Source of the DNA: Pseudomonas sp. Root562
GTDB taxonomy: Bacteria; Pseudomonadota; Gammaproteobacteria; Pseudomonadales; Pseudomonadaceae
Assembly (NCBI RefSeq): GCF_001427125.1
Contig: NZ_LMGK01000024.1
Span: 14,115-78,114 of the forward strand
Length of the DNA: 64,000 bases
Direction of reading: 5' to 3'
A program made the translations under genes and the position numbers. Below are positions 37,573 to 47,142 of this stretch, one piece after another; the stretch's first letter is position 1, and each line of letters starts with the position of its first letter. Under the pieces are notes generated by a model, which was not told the DNA's origin, searched no databases, and worked only from the letters and a program-made list of their open reading frames with translations.

Positions 37573-39807
37573 TTATTGAACCGATACTGGCGGGACGCGC
37601 CAGAACCGCCGCTCCAGACGCATCGAGCGGGGAGATTCAAACCGCCCCAGTTGCAGATGAATGGCACCTTCATGCGCACTGTCATGGATCGCAATGCCAC
37701 GCTTGAGATAGCGCGCCACGACGGTTGGGTGCGGATGGCCGAATGAATTGCCATGCCCACGAGAAATCAGCACCGCTTTAGGCTGCAAGCCATTGAGCAA
37801 CGCCATGGACGACGAACTGCGGCTGCCATGATGCGGTGCCTGCAACCAGTCGGTCGGTACGGCCAATGGACTGTCGAGCAGCGATCGCTCGGCGGCGGCA
37901 TCGATATCACCGGTCAACAACAAGCGCTCGTCATTGGCTTCGATCTGCAAAACACAGGACTTTTGATTGCTGACACCGGCTGATGACCATTGCCAGAGCC
38001 GGAACTTCACCCCGTCCCAGATCCATTGCCGGTCGGTTTCACAGGCCTGGGCTTGCAACTCGGCAGGCAGTGCCAGCGGATCGCCACTGATGACACGCTT
38101 CACAGCCAACCCCTTGGCGACCGCCAGGGCGCCGCCGGCATGATCGGCGTCGGCGTGGCTGATCAGCATCAAATCGAGCTCTTTTACGCCAAGCTTGCGC
38201 AATGAAGGCAACACCACCCGTTCGCCCAGATCGAAATCACCGAAGCGCGGGCCGGTGTCATACAGCAAGGCCTGATGGCGAGTGCGCACCAGGATCGCCA
38301 GGCCTTGCCCGACGTCCAGCTGCCAGATGTCGGCGATTCCTTCGGGCAACTCTGCCCGTGGAGGAAACACCAGCAACAGCAGCATCGGCCACCCCAACGG
38401 ACGCATTGGCACGCCCTGGGGCAACAACAGAAGTAAGGCGCCCATGGCCCCCACGCACCCTACCCAGAACGGGATCGCCATGGGCACCCACGCTGCAATC
38501 CGCCCAGCGACCAATGCCAACCCCTTGAACAAAAAATCGATCAAACCGCCCGCCAGCCACAACAGGCCTTCCCCTACGTGAGGCAGTGGCAATAACAGAG
38601 TGCCGAGCAATGCAGGAGGCAATACCAGCAGACTGATCCATGGCACTGCCAGCAAATTGACCAATGGTCCGCTGACACTGATCGGCAATCCCAGCACCAA
38701 CAGCAATGGCAGCAGGCCAATCGCGATCAGCCATTGGGCGCGGGTCCAGGTTTGCCACCAGCGCCAGGGGCCGAGACGACCGCCAAAGGTAAAAATCAAA
38801 ACCGCGACTGCGGCGAAGGACAGCCAGAATCCCGGTTGCAGACTGGCCAGCGGGTCTAGCAGCAATACGCCATTGAGCGCCAGCAATAACGGCCACCAGG
38901 CACCCAGGTGACGAAAACGCAGACGCCACAACAACACCAGACCGATCATCAGACAGGCACGGCGAACCGGGACTTCAAACCCGGCCAACAATCCGTAAAC
39001 CAGCGCGGCGATGAATGCCAGGCCGCAAGCCCAGGGCAGCCAAGGGAGGCGAGTTGGCCAGAGTCCATAGCGGGCCAGACCGGCGATCAGCAAGTACACC
39101 ACGCCCGCCAGCAATCCAATGTGCTGACCGGAAATCACCAGCAAGTGCACGGTGCCGGTGTCTTGCAACACTTGCCAGTCTTCGCGGCTGAGCCCGGCAC
39201 CATCGCCCAGCACCAACGCCGCCAGTGCCCCCGTTCGACCCTGTGCATCCACCGCCAGCAATCTTTGGCGGATGCCGTCACGCCAGGCCCATCGCGCCTC
39301 AACCAGTCGCGCGCCATCCTTGACCGTACCCGTCGCACCAATGCGCTGCGCCAACAGCCAAGCTTCGTAATCGAAGGCATGCGGATTGAGCAAGCCGGCA
39401 GGACGCTTCAACTTGACCGCCAATCGCCAGCGCTCGCCACTTTTCACCGGCGGGCCGTCGTACCAGGCCAGGCGCATGAGCGACGGCACGTCTGCGTGTC
39501 GCGACGTTGCCTGCGCCAATTCAAATCGAACAACCGCCTCGCCGTTCTCGGGCAATCCCGTCACCCGCCCTTCGACCCATCGGGTTTCACCGTCCAGATC
39601 CGGCGCCAAGCGGTCATCCAATGCCCAATGGGCCTGCGCGCAACCCCAACTCAAACCGAACAGAAAAAACGCCACCGGATAAGTTCTGAACGGCAGCAAC
39701 ATCAAACCCACAACCGGCATCAACAGCCACAACCCGACCGGCGGCAATGCCGGTAAAAAACGCAAGGCCAGCAGACCCAACGCCAGCGCCATCATCCCTG
39801 TGCGCAT
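37573..39807 (-). CDS. comEC: ComEC/Rec2 DNA-uptake channel
   Basis: Inner-membrane DNA import protein, 744 aa. An N-terminal segment with two or three hydrophobic stretches and an OB-like soluble domain (about residues 60-190) precedes the Competence domain with multiple helices (about 200-480). The C-terminal metallo-beta-lactamase-like domain has LMISHADADHAGG and APHHGSRSS. It is needed for natural transformation in the family. ATG 39807 follows AAGGA; the 11-residue upstream extension does not. Confidence 0.9.
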   Translation of the reverse strand: MRTGMMALALGLLALRFLPALPPVGLWLLMPVVGLMLLPFRTYPVAFFLFGLSWGCAQAHWALDDRLAPDLDGETRWVEGRVTGLPENGEAVVRFELAQATSRHADVPSLMRLAWYDGPPVKSGERWRLAVKLKRPAGLLNPHAFDYEAWLLAQRIGATGTVKDGARLVEARWAWRDGIRQRLLAVDAQGRTGALAALVLGDGAGLSREDWQVLQDTGTVHLLVISGQHIGLLAGVVYLLIAGLARYGLWPTRLPWLPWACGLAFIAALVYGLLAGFEVPVRRACLMIGLVLLWRLRFRHLGAWWPLLLALNGVLLLDPLASLQPGFWLSFAAVAVLIFTFGGRLGPWRWWQTWTRAQWLIAIGLLPLLLVLGLPISVSGPLVNLLAVPWISLLVLPPALLGTLLLPLPHVGEGLLWLAGGLIDFLFKGLALVAGRIAAWVPMAIPFWVGCVGAMGALLLLLPQGVPMRPLGWPMLLLLVFPPRAELPEGIADIWQLDVGQGLAILVRTRHQALLYDTGPRFGDFDLGERVVLPSLRKLGVKELDLMLISHADADHAGGALAVAKGLAVKRVISGDPLALPAELQAQACETDRQWIWDGVKFRLWQWSSAGVSNQKSCVLQIEANDERLLLTGDIDAAAERSLLDSPLAVPTDWLQAPHHGSRSSSSMALLNGLQPKAVLISRGHGNSFGHPHPTVVARYLKRGIAIHDSAHEGAIHLQLGRFESPRSMRLERRFWRVPPVSVQ

Positions 39808-39943
39808 AAGCCCGTCCTTGAGAGTCCCGACCTTAGGCATAGTCGTCTGGCGGCACGCTCGTCGTTATCAATTGTCACAAAGTCTGAATGGGCGCTTCAT
39901 GGAATCGAGACATACTTGCCGCCTTGACCGACCGAGAATCCCT

Positions 39944-40459
39944 ATGCCCCGGCGATTATTCAAACGTTACATGCCAGACCCGACCAGCATCAGGGAACAT
40001 AAATCCTTACGCTTTCTCGGCACGCTGCTGCATGACCCGAACCTCTGGCACCTCAATCGCCACTCCGTCGCACGGGCCATGGCGGTTGGCTTGTTTGCGG
40101 CTTTTCTGCCGATTCCGTTGCAGATGCTGCTGGCCGCGACCCTTGCCATCGTGGTGCGCGGCAATATGCCGATTGCAGTAAGCCTGGTCTGGCTGACCAA
40201 TCCGATCACCATGCCGGCAGTGTTCTTTTGTACCTATCAGACCGGCGCGTGGTTGCTGGATGTTCCCGCGCGGCATCTGCCGGATGAGCTGACCTGGGAA
40301 TGGATCAGCGGCGAGCTGTCGACCTTGTGGCAGCCGTTTTTGCTGGGGTCGGTGGTGACGGGGGTGGTGTTGGGAGCGTTGGCTTATTGCCTGGTGATGC
40401 TGTATTGGCGCTGGTGGGTCGCGCGGCAGTGGAGGCGGCGCAAGCAGAGTCGGATGTGA
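39944..40459 (+). CDS. DUF2062-family membrane protein
   Basis: 171 aa. A basic N-terminus (MPRRLFKRYMPDP) is followed by the DUF2062 core with VARAMAVGLFAAFLPIPLQM, SLVWLTNPITMPAVFF and a final membrane segment before a basic RQWRRRKQSRM tail. Function unknown; the family is often near comEC and lol genes. It is divergent from comEC, with start codons 136 bp apart. ATG 39944 gives the standard family N-terminus. Confidence 0.85.
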   Translation: MPRRLFKRYMPDPTSIREHKSLRFLGTLLHDPNLWHLNRHSVARAMAVGLFAAFLPIPLQMLLAATLAIVVRGNMPIAVSLVWLTNPITMPAVFFCTYQTGAWLLDVPARHLPDELTWEWISGELSTLWQPFLLGSVVTGVVLGALAYCLVMLYWRWWVARQWRRRKQSRM

Positions 40460-40564
40460 TGGGGTGTCTTTGAGGTTGGTCGTACGTACCGTTACAGAAA
40501 CCGAGGCGACCCTCGAGCCGACCTCGCTGAGGTCGAATGCATTCCCATACGGCACCGCGCCCTT

Positions 40565-40834
40565 TGTGGGAGCTGGCTTGTCGGGTCGCCGCATCGCAGC
40601 GATGGCGGCCAGACAATCAGCCATGATTTTGCGGATATAGCCGTTCCCACGTAGGAGCGAGCCTGCTCGCGATGGTCGTCAACGATAACGCGCCTTGGCT
40701 GGATGGTCGCGGTGTCTGGACGTTTTTCGCGAGCAGGCTCGCTCCTACAATGGGATGGGGGGTATCAGGTAGAGATTGGTCGGCTGTCAGGCCGTCATCG
40801 CTGCGATGCGGCGACCCGACAAGCCAGCTCCCAC
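40565..40834. repeat. Cluster of REP elements after the DUF2062 gene
   Basis: Three elements in 270 bp. GTGGGAGCTGGCTTGTCGGG with a CGCATCGCAGCGATG palindrome occurs at 40565-40612. An inverted pair of GTAGGAGCGAGCCTGCTCGC lies at 40651-40749. A reverse copy of the first family is at about 40781-40834. No gene is present. Confidence 0.85.
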
Positions 40835-40917
40835 TTGAAATGCGTACAATCCAGACAAACAGGCCGGCCGGTAGGCCGCCTCGGCCCTCTTGTTTCACCC
40901 GCCCCATCGGCAGGCTG

Positions 40918-41160
40918 AGTGGAGGCGTTTATCCGGGGGTGGGCGCGTAGCGCCGTGCGGCGTAGCCGCACACATCGAGAGGAGGTTGAAGCGAAGCCAA
41001 CCGGAGGCGATGCCCCCGGATGAATGCCGGAGCGAAGGTACCCCGAGCCCCAGCGAGGGGCCGTACGTAAGGGGCGAGCGTTTTTTGGTTACTTTTTTTG
41101 GCGCTTGTAAAAAAGTGACTCGCCGTAAGGGCGAAACCATAAGTGGCCGTTACCGCAGAA
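40918..41160. repeat. Larger multicopy-type intergenic element
   Basis: About 240 bp without a supported gene, built of GC-rich direct and inverted words: GCCGTGCGGCGTAGCCGCAC, GGAGGCGATGCCCCCGGATG, GCCCCAGCGAGGGGCC. Then comes a T-rich part, GCGTTTTTTGGTTACTTTTT, and AAAAAAGTGACTCGCCGTAA. I recognise this arrangement as one that recurs between genes in fluorescent pseudomonads, where it is often mis-annotated as small ORFs. That is from memory and needs a genome search. Confidence 0.6.
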
Positions 41161-41196
41161 ACGGATATACACCCAAAATCCCCAAGAAAAACATCC

Positions 41197-41976
41197 TCAG
41201 GTCCGCATCCCCCGCCCACTCACCAACAACCGCGCACACCCAAAATACAAAATCACCGTCGCCACCACCATGAAGGCAATCGCCACGCTGATCCGGATAT
41301 CCGAAACCCCAAGAATGCCGTAGCGGAAGGCGTTGACCATGTGCAGAACAGGGTTGGCCAACGACACTGTCTGCCAGAACGGCGGCAACAGCGTAATCGA
41401 ATAAAACACCCCGCCCAGATAGGTCAACGGCGTCAGCACGAACGTCGGGATGATTGAAATGTCATCGAAGTTGCGCGCAAACACGGCGTTGATGAAGCCC
41501 AGCAGCGAGAAAATCGTCGCCGTCAGCACCACCACCAGGATGGTCACGCCCAGGTGATGCACTTGCAGATGGGTGAAGAACAGCGACAACAAGGTCACGA
41601 TGATCCCGACCATCAACCCGCGCAACACGCCGCCCAGGACGTAGCCGATCAGAATCGTGTGTGGCGAGACCGGTGAAACCATCAGTTCTTCGATGGAACG
41701 CTGGAACTTGCTGCCGAAGAAACTCGACACCACGTTGCCGTAGGAGTTGGTGATCACCGACATCATGATCAGCCCCGGCACGATGTACTCCATGTAGGTG
41801 AAGCCGCCCATGTCGCCGATTTGCCGGCCGATCAGGTTACCAAAGATCACGAAATACAGAACCATGGTGATGGCCGGTGGCAGCAGGGTCTGCGGCCAGA
41901 TCCGGGTGAAGCGCCGGATTTCGCGGTAAACGATGGTGTTGAGGGCGACGAGGTTGGGTTGCAGCTCGGAACTCAT
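41197..41976 (-). CDS. ABC-2 type transporter permease
   Basis: 259 aa with about six membrane segments and the ABC-2 core, YMEYIVPGLIMMSVITNSYGNVVSSFFGSKFQRSIEELMVSPVS read in parts. The C-terminal segment contains FVLTPLTYLGGVFYSITLLPPFWQ. Resembles YadH of E. coli. Overlaps the ATPase gene by 4 bases (ATGA). Cargo unknown. Confidence 0.87.
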   Translation of the reverse strand: MSSELQPNLVALNTIVYREIRRFTRIWPQTLLPPAITMVLYFVIFGNLIGRQIGDMGGFTYMEYIVPGLIMMSVITNSYGNVVSSFFGSKFQRSIEELMVSPVSPHTILIGYVLGGVLRGLMVGIIVTLLSLFFTHLQVHHLGVTILVVVLTATIFSLLGFINAVFARNFDDISIIPTFVLTPLTYLGGVFYSITLLPPFWQTVSLANPVLHMVNAFRYGILGVSDIRISVAIAFMVVATVILYFGCARLLVSGRGMRT

Positions 41977-42905
41977 ACCGCCACCTTCGACAGATTTTTC
42001 TCCACCAGGGACACGAACAACTCCTCAAGGCGATTGGTTTTATTTCGCAGGCTCAACACTTCAATATTTTGCTGGGCAAGCTGGGTGAACAGCGCAGTGA
42101 TCCCCATCGACTTGTCCACCTGGACTTCCAGCGTGTGGCCGTCAAGCAGACGTGATGGATAACCGAGCAACTGGGGTGGCGCACTGAGGCTGTTCTTCAG
42201 ATCCAGCAGGAAGGTCTCGACGTGCAACTGGCCGAGCAGCTGCTTCATGCTGGTGTTCTCGACGATGGTGCCGTGGTCGATGATGCCGATGTTGCGGCAC
42301 AGCTGTTCAGCCTCTTCCAGGTAGTGCGTGGTGAGGATGATGGTGATGCCTTTCTGATTCAGTTCGGTGAGGAAGGTCCACATCGAACGACGCAGTTCGA
42401 TGTCGACGCCGGCAGTCGGTTCGTCGAGGATCAACAGACGTGGTTCGTGAACCAGCGCGCGGGCAATCATCAGACGACGCTTCATGCCACCCGACAGTGA
42501 ACGTGATGGCACGTCGCGCTTGTCCCACAGGCCGAGCTGGGTCAAGTACTGCTCAGCGCGTTCCTTGGCGACTTTCGACGGGATGCCGTAGTAACCGGCC
42601 TGGGTCACGACGATGTCGAAGGTCTTTTCGAACTGGTTGAAGTTGAATTCCTGGGGCACGACGCCAATGCAGCGCTTGAGTTGCGCAGGGTTCTTGTCCA
42701 GGTCATGACCGAAGATATTCACCGTGCCACTGGTCTTGTTCACCAGGGTCGAAAGAATGCCGATGGTCGTGGATTTGCCGGCACCGTTGGGGCCGAGCAG
42801 AGCGAAAAAGTCACCTTCGGCGACATCCAGATCGATACCACTCAAGGCCTGGAAACCGTTGCCGTAGGTTTTGGTTAGCTGCCGGATGGACAGAGCGGAA
42901 CTCAT
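41973..42905 (-). CDS. ABC transporter ATP-binding protein (YadG-like)
   Basis: 310 aa. Walker A GPNGAGKSTTIGI (near 39), Q-loop PQEFNF, signature SLSGGMKRRLMIARAL, Walker B LLILDEPTAGVD and a His switch LTTHYLEEAE. The DrrA-like C-terminal extension (after about 215) is present. Partner of the following permease; direction of transport is probably export. Confidence 0.9.
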   Translation of the reverse strand: MSSALSIRQLTKTYGNGFQALSGIDLDVAEGDFFALLGPNGAGKSTTIGILSTLVNKTSGTVNIFGHDLDKNPAQLKRCIGVVPQEFNFNQFEKTFDIVVTQAGYYGIPSKVAKERAEQYLTQLGLWDKRDVPSRSLSGGMKRRLMIARALVHEPRLLILDEPTAGVDIELRRSMWTFLTELNQKGITIILTTHYLEEAEQLCRNIGIIDHGTIVENTSMKQLLGQLHVETFLLDLKNSLSAPPQLLGYPSRLLDGHTLEVQVDKSMGITALFTQLAQQNIEVLSLRNKTNRLEELFVSLVEKNLSKVAV

Positions 42906-43037
42906 ATCGGATTACGCACCAAGAAGGGAAGAAAAGGATAAATAAGGGCGAGCGGCGAACAACACAACCACAGTGCACCGCCGCAATGTTGCTTGTCCCC
43001 GCCGCACAAGTACAGTCAAGCGTGTCGATAGTAAGTA

Positions 43038-43661
43038 TTAAGTCAACGCAGTCATGACCGCTTTCTGATAGGCCGGACGCTGCTTCAAACGGGCGTACCA
43101 GGCCTGAAGATGGGGCAGCGGCGCGCGCTCGATCGGCATCTCGAACCAGGCATAAATGAAACTGCCGAGGGGAATATCGCCCATGCCGATTTCATCGCCG
43201 GACAGGTATGGTTTGTTCGCCAGCGCCTGATCGGCCATTGCCAGCAAGCCTTCGCATTCGGTGATCGCCGCCTTGATGGCAGACCAATCCTGCTGCTCTG
43301 CGGGAGTGCGCAATACGCCCCAGAACACGGTGCGAAACGGCCCGGCGAAACTGGAGGTGGTCCAGTCCATCCACTTGTCAGCAGTGGCCCGCGCTCGCAG
43401 ATCGGTTGGATACCACGCGGTGTCGGCCGCATGCCTGGCCATCAGATAACGCACGATGGCGTTCGATTCCCACAACACAAAACCATCGTCCTCAATCACC
43501 GGCACACGGCCGTTGGGGTTCATGGCGCGATACTCGGGCGTATCGACAACACCAAAGGCGCCGCCCGCATCGATGGCTTCATACGCCAGCCCCAACTCTT
43601 CGGCGGCCCACAACGGCTTTCTGACATTCGATGAATTTTTCCGACCCCAGATCTTCAGCAT
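43038..43661 (-). CDS. Glutathione S-transferase family protein
   Basis: 207 aa. An N-terminal thioredoxin-like domain begins KIWGRKNSSNVRKPLWAAEELG, with Ser in the active-site position and the cis-Pro region NGRVPVIEDDG, followed by VLWESNAIVRYL. An all-helical C-terminal domain includes PYLSGDEIGMGDIPLGSFIY. Substrate unknown. Likely cytosolic. PA2813-like by position and sequence, from memory. Confidence 0.87.
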   Translation of the reverse strand: MLKIWGRKNSSNVRKPLWAAEELGLAYEAIDAGGAFGVVDTPEYRAMNPNGRVPVIEDDGFVLWESNAIVRYLMARHAADTAWYPTDLRARATADKWMDWTTSSFAGPFRTVFWGVLRTPAEQQDWSAIKAAITECEGLLAMADQALANKPYLSGDEIGMGDIPLGSFIYAWFEMPIERAPLPHLQAWYARLKQRPAYQKAVMTALT

Positions 43662-43704
43662 GACCGCCTCTCGATTGATGAATGCGCAGGCAGCATACGC
43701 CGGA

Positions 43705-44364
43705 TCAGGTTCGACTCAAATCGCTCTGCATGTCACCCAGCAACGGCGACAGTTGTTCGCCGAACAGATGCGGATAACACTTTTCCAGGTGCTCGAAAAA
43801 GAATGCCTCAGGCACATCGGCAAACTGGCCGTGATCGACGAGGTACTCCATCAGTTTCTCGCCGTCGCGGTTGAACGGATGGAAAACACTGTCATTGATG
43901 CCATCGAATTCCAGCGGCGCCACATTGAACAACTCGCAGAGTTTCTGGTTGAACGCCGGGGTCGCCTTGACCCAGCGACCCTGCAGGTAGAACTCGGTGT
44001 AGCCGTGCATGGCGAACATGTCGCTCTTGAGCAGCTCGAGCAGGCGCGGCGTCGACAAATGATTGCGCACATCCGCCAGGCCGATCCGCGCCGCAATGCC
44101 GCAATGCCGCGCGGCACCGGCCAGCAGCGTGGCTTTGGGCACGCAATAACTCTCCCCGGCCGCCAGGGCGTAACTGCCGCACAAAGTCTGCGGATCGCGA
44201 CTGAAGGTGTACGGGTTGTAGCGCACGGCCTCGCGCACCGCGTAATAAAGGCTGATCGCCTGCTCAAGCGGGTCGCGACTGCTGCCACGGTGTTTTTCGG
44301 CGAACTCCACCACCGAGGGATGGTCACTATCGATGAAGCGGCCGGGGCTTAGGTACTCATGCAT
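43705..44364 (-). CDS. Transglutaminase-like domain protein
   Basis: 219 aa. The transglutaminase/protease core is complete: Cys in GESYCVPKATLLAGAARHCG, His in MHGYTEFYLQG and the Asp position in KATPAFN. Flanking features are LSPGRFIDSDHP and ISLYYAVREAVRYN. Start ATG 44364 follows CAGGAG; a longer frame upstream runs to 44487 without a ribosome site. Biochemical role unknown, probably peptidase-like. Divergent from fadE. Confidence 0.82.
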   Translation of the reverse strand: MHEYLSPGRFIDSDHPSVVEFAEKHRGSSRDPLEQAISLYYAVREAVRYNPYTFSRDPQTLCGSYALAAGESYCVPKATLLAGAARHCGIAARIGLADVRNHLSTPRLLELLKSDMFAMHGYTEFYLQGRWVKATPAFNQKLCELFNVAPLEFDGINDSVFHPFNRDGEKLMEYLVDHGQFADVPEAFFFEHLEKCYPHLFGEQLSPLLGDMQSDLSRT

Positions 44365-44611
44365 GCGACGATCTCCTGGGGAAGCCCCGAGTCTATCGAG
44401 AGGTTCAGCACAGAGATAACGACGTTTCGGCCAAATATGAGCGCTTAGCCGCCCGTTAAATGAACGATTTACCAGGCCTGTTGCCAACCGGACCTACAGA
44501 AATCATCCGGGATTTCCCACGTTTTCAATCACCTCGCTCCGACCCCCCTGTTTTGCGGATGCCGTCTAAGCTCTGTGGGTTGGCTCGCCCTGGTTTCACG
44601 GAGGATTAAAT

Positions 44612-47059
44612 ATGCTGCTGTTGTGGATACTGGTTCTGGTTGTCGGGATCGCTTATTTAGCCCACCGTCGCATCGTCCCGCTGCCCGCCATGGGCATCGT
44701 GGCTGTCTACCTGCTGGCAATGGGCATCTTCAGCCGCGCGCCGGGCTGGCTGTTGCTGGTTTTCTGGCTTTTGCTCGCTGCGGTCGCTGCGCCGTTACTG
44801 CTGCCTGACCTGCGCCGCAAATTCTTCAGCGCGCCGATGTTCAACTGGTTCCAGAAAACCCTGCCGCCCATGTCGCAAACCGAACGCGACGCCATTGAAG
44901 CGGGTACGGTGTGGTGGGATGGCGAACTGTTCAGTGGTCGTCCGGACTGGAACAAACTGCTGTCCTACCCCAAGGTACAACTGAGCGAAGAGGAACAGGC
45001 CTTCATTGACGGCCCGACCGAAGAACTCTGCGCCATGGTCAGTGACTACCAGATCGGTCAAACCATGGACCTGCCAGCCGAGGCCTGGACGTACATCAAG
45101 GAAAACGGTTTCTTCGCCCTGATCATCCCCAAGGAATTTGGGGGCAAAGGCTTCTCGGCGTATGCCCACTCACAAGTGGCGATGAAACTGGCCAGCCACA
45201 GTGGCGACCTCGCCTCCACCGTGATGGTCCCCAACTCCCTCGGTCCCGCTGAGTTGCTGCTGCATTACGGCACCGACGAGCAACGTAACCACTACCTGCC
45301 ACGCCTGGCACGGGGCGACGATATTCCGTGTTTCGCCCTCACCGGCCCAATGGCCGGCTCCGACGCCGGCGGCATGCCCGACACCGGGGTGATCTGCAAA
45401 GGTGAGTGGGAAGGCCAGGAAACCCTGGGCCTGCGTCTTAACTGGGAAAAGCGCTACATCACCCTGGGGCCTGTCGCCACCCTGCTCGGCCTCGCCTTCA
45501 AGGCTTACGACCCGGACCATCTGCTGGGCGACAAAGAAGACCTGGGCATCAGCCTCGCGCTGATTCCGACCGACATTCCCGGCGTAGAAATCGGTCGTCG
45601 TCACCTGCCACTGGGCGCAGCGTTCATGAACGGTCCGAACTCCGGCAAGGACGTTTTCATCCCGCTGGAGTTCCTCATCGGCGGCCAGGAAATGCTCGGC
45701 AAAGGCTGGATGATGCTGATGAATTGCCTGTCGGTCGGGCGTTCGATTTCCCTGCCGGCGGTGGGTACCGGCATGGCCAAGTTCACCAGCCTGGTGACAG
45801 GCCAGTACGCGCAGATTCGCGAACAGTTCAACGTGCCGATTGCGGCGTTCGAAGGCATTCAGGAATCCATGGCCCGCATCGGCGGCAACGCCTGGATGAT
45901 GGATGCCGCGCGGATGCTGACGGCCAATGCGGTGGACCTGGGCGAGAAACCTTCGGTGCTGTCGGCGATTCTCAAGTATCACCTCACCGAACGGGGCCGT
46001 GAATGCATCAGCCACGCCATGGATGTACACGGCGGCAAGGCGATCATCCAGGGACCGAACAATTACCTCGCGCGCAAATGGTGTGGCGCGCCGATTTTCA
46101 TTACCGTCGAGGGCGCGAACATTCTTTCGCGCAATCTGATGATCTTCGGTCAGGGGGCCATTCGCTGCCATCCTTTCGTCCTCAAGGAAATGGCCCTGGC
46201 CACCCGTGAAGACAAGGATCAGGCACTGGTTGAATTCGATGGCCTGTTGCTCAGGCACATCGGATTTGCCGTCAGCAATGCCGCGAGCACGCTGGTGCTG
46301 AATCTCGGGTTCGGCCACCTCGAACATATGCCGGGCGACAGGCTCAGCCAGGGTTATTTCCGCGCTCTCAACCGGCAGGCTGCTGCGTTCGCATTGCTGG
46401 CCGATCTCAGCATGATGCTGCTCGGTGGCGAATTGAAACGCCGCGAACGCCTGTCGGCACGCCTGGGCGATGTACTCAGCAACATGTACCTGGCCAGCGC
46501 CGCGCTCAAGCGCTACAACGACCTCGACGCGCCGGAACACATGGAGCCGCTGTTTGCCTGGGCCATGGAGGAAAGCCTCGGCCAGGCCGAACGGGCCATG
46601 GATGAATTGCTCAACAACTTCCCGAACAAAGTCCTGGCGTGTGTGCTGCGGGTGATCGTGTTCCCGTTCGGTCGTCGCCACAAAGGGCCTTCCGACAAGC
46701 TGGGCGCACAGGTTGCTGCGGTTATCGGTCGGGCCAAAGGTGACCCGGCGCTGGAGGAAGTGCTCCTGGGTTGCTACCGCCCGCAATCGCTGGAAGACCC
46801 GGTCGGCGCCCTGCAACATGCCTGCAACCTGTCGGGCGCTGCGCAATCCTTGCAGAAAAAACTGCATGTGGCGCTCAAGAGCGGTCAGGTCAAACCGGTC
46901 GCAGGCGAGCACGTGATCGATGCAGCGCTGGAGGCCGGCGTGTTGCAACCGGTGGAAGCGCAAGCCCTGCGTGACGCCGAGGCGGCGCGGCGCAAGGTGA
47001 TCGATGTCGATGACTTCGACAAAGAGGAGCTGGCGATAGCCGCGGGGAAGGTCCGCTGA
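44612..47059 (+). CDS. fadE: Long-chain acyl-CoA dehydrogenase FadE
   Basis: First oxidation step of fatty-acid beta-oxidation; 815 aa, near-identical in length to E. coli FadE. Two or three hydrophobic segments (residues 1-65) anchor it to the membrane. The acyl-CoA dehydrogenase domain spans about 80-500, including PKEFGGKGFSAYAHSQVA, CFALTGPMAGSDAGG and HAMDVHGGKAIIQGPNNY. The C-terminal DUF1974 region follows. GGAGG precedes the ATG, and the hairpin at 47085-47123 terminates it. Confidence 0.93.
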   Translation: MLLLWILVLVVGIAYLAHRRIVPLPAMGIVAVYLLAMGIFSRAPGWLLLVFWLLLAAVAAPLLLPDLRRKFFSAPMFNWFQKTLPPMSQTERDAIEAGTVWWDGELFSGRPDWNKLLSYPKVQLSEEEQAFIDGPTEELCAMVSDYQIGQTMDLPAEAWTYIKENGFFALIIPKEFGGKGFSAYAHSQVAMKLASHSGDLASTVMVPNSLGPAELLLHYGTDEQRNHYLPRLARGDDIPCFALTGPMAGSDAGGMPDTGVICKGEWEGQETLGLRLNWEKRYITLGPVATLLGLAFKAYDPDHLLGDKEDLGISLALIPTDIPGVEIGRRHLPLGAAFMNGPNSGKDVFIPLEFLIGGQEMLGKGWMMLMNCLSVGRSISLPAVGTGMAKFTSLVTGQYAQIREQFNVPIAAFEGIQESMARIGGNAWMMDAARMLTANAVDLGEKPSVLSAILKYHLTERGRECISHAMDVHGGKAIIQGPNNYLARKWCGAPIFITVEGANILSRNLMIFGQGAIRCHPFVLKEMALATREDKDQALVEFDGLLLRHIGFAVSNAASTLVLNLGFGHLEHMPGDRLSQGYFRALNRQAAAFALLADLSMMLLGGELKRRERLSARLGDVLSNMYLASAALKRYNDLDAPEHMEPLFAWAMEESLGQAERAMDELLNNFPNKVLACVLRVIVFPFGRRHKGPSDKLGAQVAAVIGRAKGDPALEEVLLGCYRPQSLEDPVGALQHACNLSGAAQSLQKKLHVALKSGQVKPVAGEHVIDAALEAGVLQPVEAQALRDAEAARRKVIDVDDFDKEELAIAAGKVR

Positions 47060-47084
47060 TCAAACCGAGCCGCTACACCATGTA

Positions 47085-47123
47085 AAAACGGGCGCAGGAG
47101 CTTTATACTCCCGCGCCCGTTTT
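47085..47123 (+). terminator. fadE terminator
   Basis: AAAACGGGCGC (47085-47095) pairs with GCGCCCGTTTT (47113-47123), with an extra GGAG/CTCC stem inside. It ends 20 bp before the next gene, which may have its own promoter or rely on read-through. Confidence 0.85.
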
Positions 47124-47142
47124 GCTCTTGAGGACTTATCTC

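Noticed and set aside
40895-41273. Small frames in the 240-bp element
   Set aside because: Both strands are open because of composition. Similar frames are commonly mis-annotated wherever this element occurs.
45170-46963. Minus-strand frame of 597 codons opposite fadE
   Set aside because: His/Gln/Arg-rich shadow; fadE has full domain support and correct length.
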